Positions 33,627 through 33,908 of a DNA stretch of 33,908 nucleotides are shown here, piece by piece; position 1 is the first letter of the stretch, and every line of letters starts with the position of its first letter. Where the stretch lies: positions 1-33,908 of the forward strand of contig WOYS01000125.1 of assembly GCA_011620645.1 (NCBI GenBank), in the 5' to 3' direction. The position numbers were made by a program, and so were the translations under genes. The notes below the pieces were generated by a model that saw nothing but the letters and a program-made list of their open reading frames with translations, made no database searches and had not been told where the DNA came from. The DNA is from Mycobacterium sp. (lineage in GTDB: Bacteria > Actinomycetota > Actinomycetes > Mycobacteriales > Mycobacteriaceae).

Positions 33627-33745
33627 TGGTTGAGAACCTCCTCGAAGGCGACCCGTGCGTCCAATCGCGTGCGTCCAATCGCGCCAGCGCCGACCCGAGG
33701 CACAAGTGGATGCCCTGCCCGCAGCCCAAATGTGGTCACGGTGTA
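33627..33745 (-). pseudogene. Cytochrome P450 C-terminal remnant
   Basis: On the minus strand, GCGQGIHLCLGSALARLDAR is the P450 haem-ligand loop, with the axial cysteine in HLCLG. A 14-base tandem duplication (33655-33682) then shifts the frame, after which RVAFEEVLNHQP continues the P450 helix L in another frame. The sequence is cut off by the neighbouring hypothetical gene, and nothing upstream of the haem loop is recognisable. Confidence 0.75.
33655..33682. repeat. Perfect 14-base tandem duplication
   Basis: GTGCGTCCAATCGC occurs twice in immediate succession. It lies in the P450 remnant, where 14 extra bases shift the reading frame by two positions. Confidence 0.95.
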
Positions 33746-33782
33746 TGCATGCCAGCGGTATCAACCCGGGCAGTCTCTCCGG

Positions 33783-33908
33783 TGTGCTGCGGCTGGCGCT
33801 ATCGGGCATGAGTCGCAAGCCCGACAGGAAATTCTTTCTGCGTTGTCGGACCTCTCGATTATCATCGAACACATGTTCGACGTGTTGGATCGAGCGGCTC
33901 TCGCGGAG
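33783..33908 (+). CDS. Possible partial gene running off the right edge
   Basis: One plus frame is open to the window end and reads GHESQARQEILSALSDLS, then IIIEHMFDVLDRAALAE. It looks helical and protein-like but has no visible start codon with a ribosome site and matches no family I recognise. It may be a fragment or the start region of the next gene. Confidence 0.25.

Overview
The window is GC-rich, compactly coded DNA from an actinobacterium, almost certainly a mycobacterium (Mycolicibacterium/Mycobacterium type). The evidence is a close homologue of M. tuberculosis Rv2629, a giant CtpH/CtpI-type P-ATPase of about 1,540 residues, a tandem-domain universal stress protein of the Rv2623/Rv1996 type, DosR-box-like sites, GTG/TTG starts and one probable leaderless promoter. 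I worked from the sequence alone, so family names are recognition calls and not search results.

Layout. (1) 1-2.4 kb: decayed sequence with an orphan DosR-like box, an rtcB (RNA ligase) pseudogene, then an intact Rv2629-like baeRF-family gene with its own DosR-like box. (2) 2.6-3.1 kb: a MazE/MazF-like toxin-antitoxin pair. (3) 3.2-3.9 kb: a frameshifted tyrosine recombinase meeting a truncated VWA-domain gene. (4) 4.0-7.8 kb: an acyl-phosphate lipid module: PlsY-like acyltransferase, FakA-like kinase, alpha/beta hydrolase, and a convergent FakB/DegV-like protein. (5) 7.9-8.6 kb: fragments of a subtilisin-like peptidase and an IS256-type transposase. (6) 8.7-19.5 kb: slipin, a small membrane protein, two divergent P-type ATPases and a universal stress protein, a dormancy/stress set typical of DosR neighbourhoods. 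(7) 19.5-22.6 kb: a sulfide/persulfide oxidation operon (persulfide dioxygenase-rhodanese, SQR, thioredoxin) behind a CsoR/CstR-type operator. (8) 22.7-31.9 kb: two divergent catabolic operons. The minus operon encodes a thiolase-like protein, a zinc alcohol dehydrogenase and a CMD-family protein. The plus genes encode a diiron protein coupled to a Baeyer-Villiger monooxygenase, followed by an acyl-CoA dehydrogenase and an acyl-CoA synthetase. (9) 31.9-33.9 kb: a deleted photolyase, a frameshifted conserved hypothetical and a cytochrome P450 remnant.

How the genes fit together. The intact genes suggest a locus for non-growing or hypoxic cells: translation quality control, ion pumps, stress proteins, recycling of free fatty acids into phospholipid, and sulfide detoxification. 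It is joined to a catabolic cluster for an oxygenated, probably cyclic or ketone-bearing, carbon source. At least nine gene fragments lie between the intact blocks, marking a recombination-prone, decaying accessory region.

Stand-out observations. The CtpF-like pump has glycine in place of the invariant phosphorylated aspartate of its DKTGTLT motif. The PlsY-FakA-hydrolase-FakB set is compact and complete. The sulfur operon has a clean CstR-like palindrome. The diiron-BVMO pair is translationally coupled.
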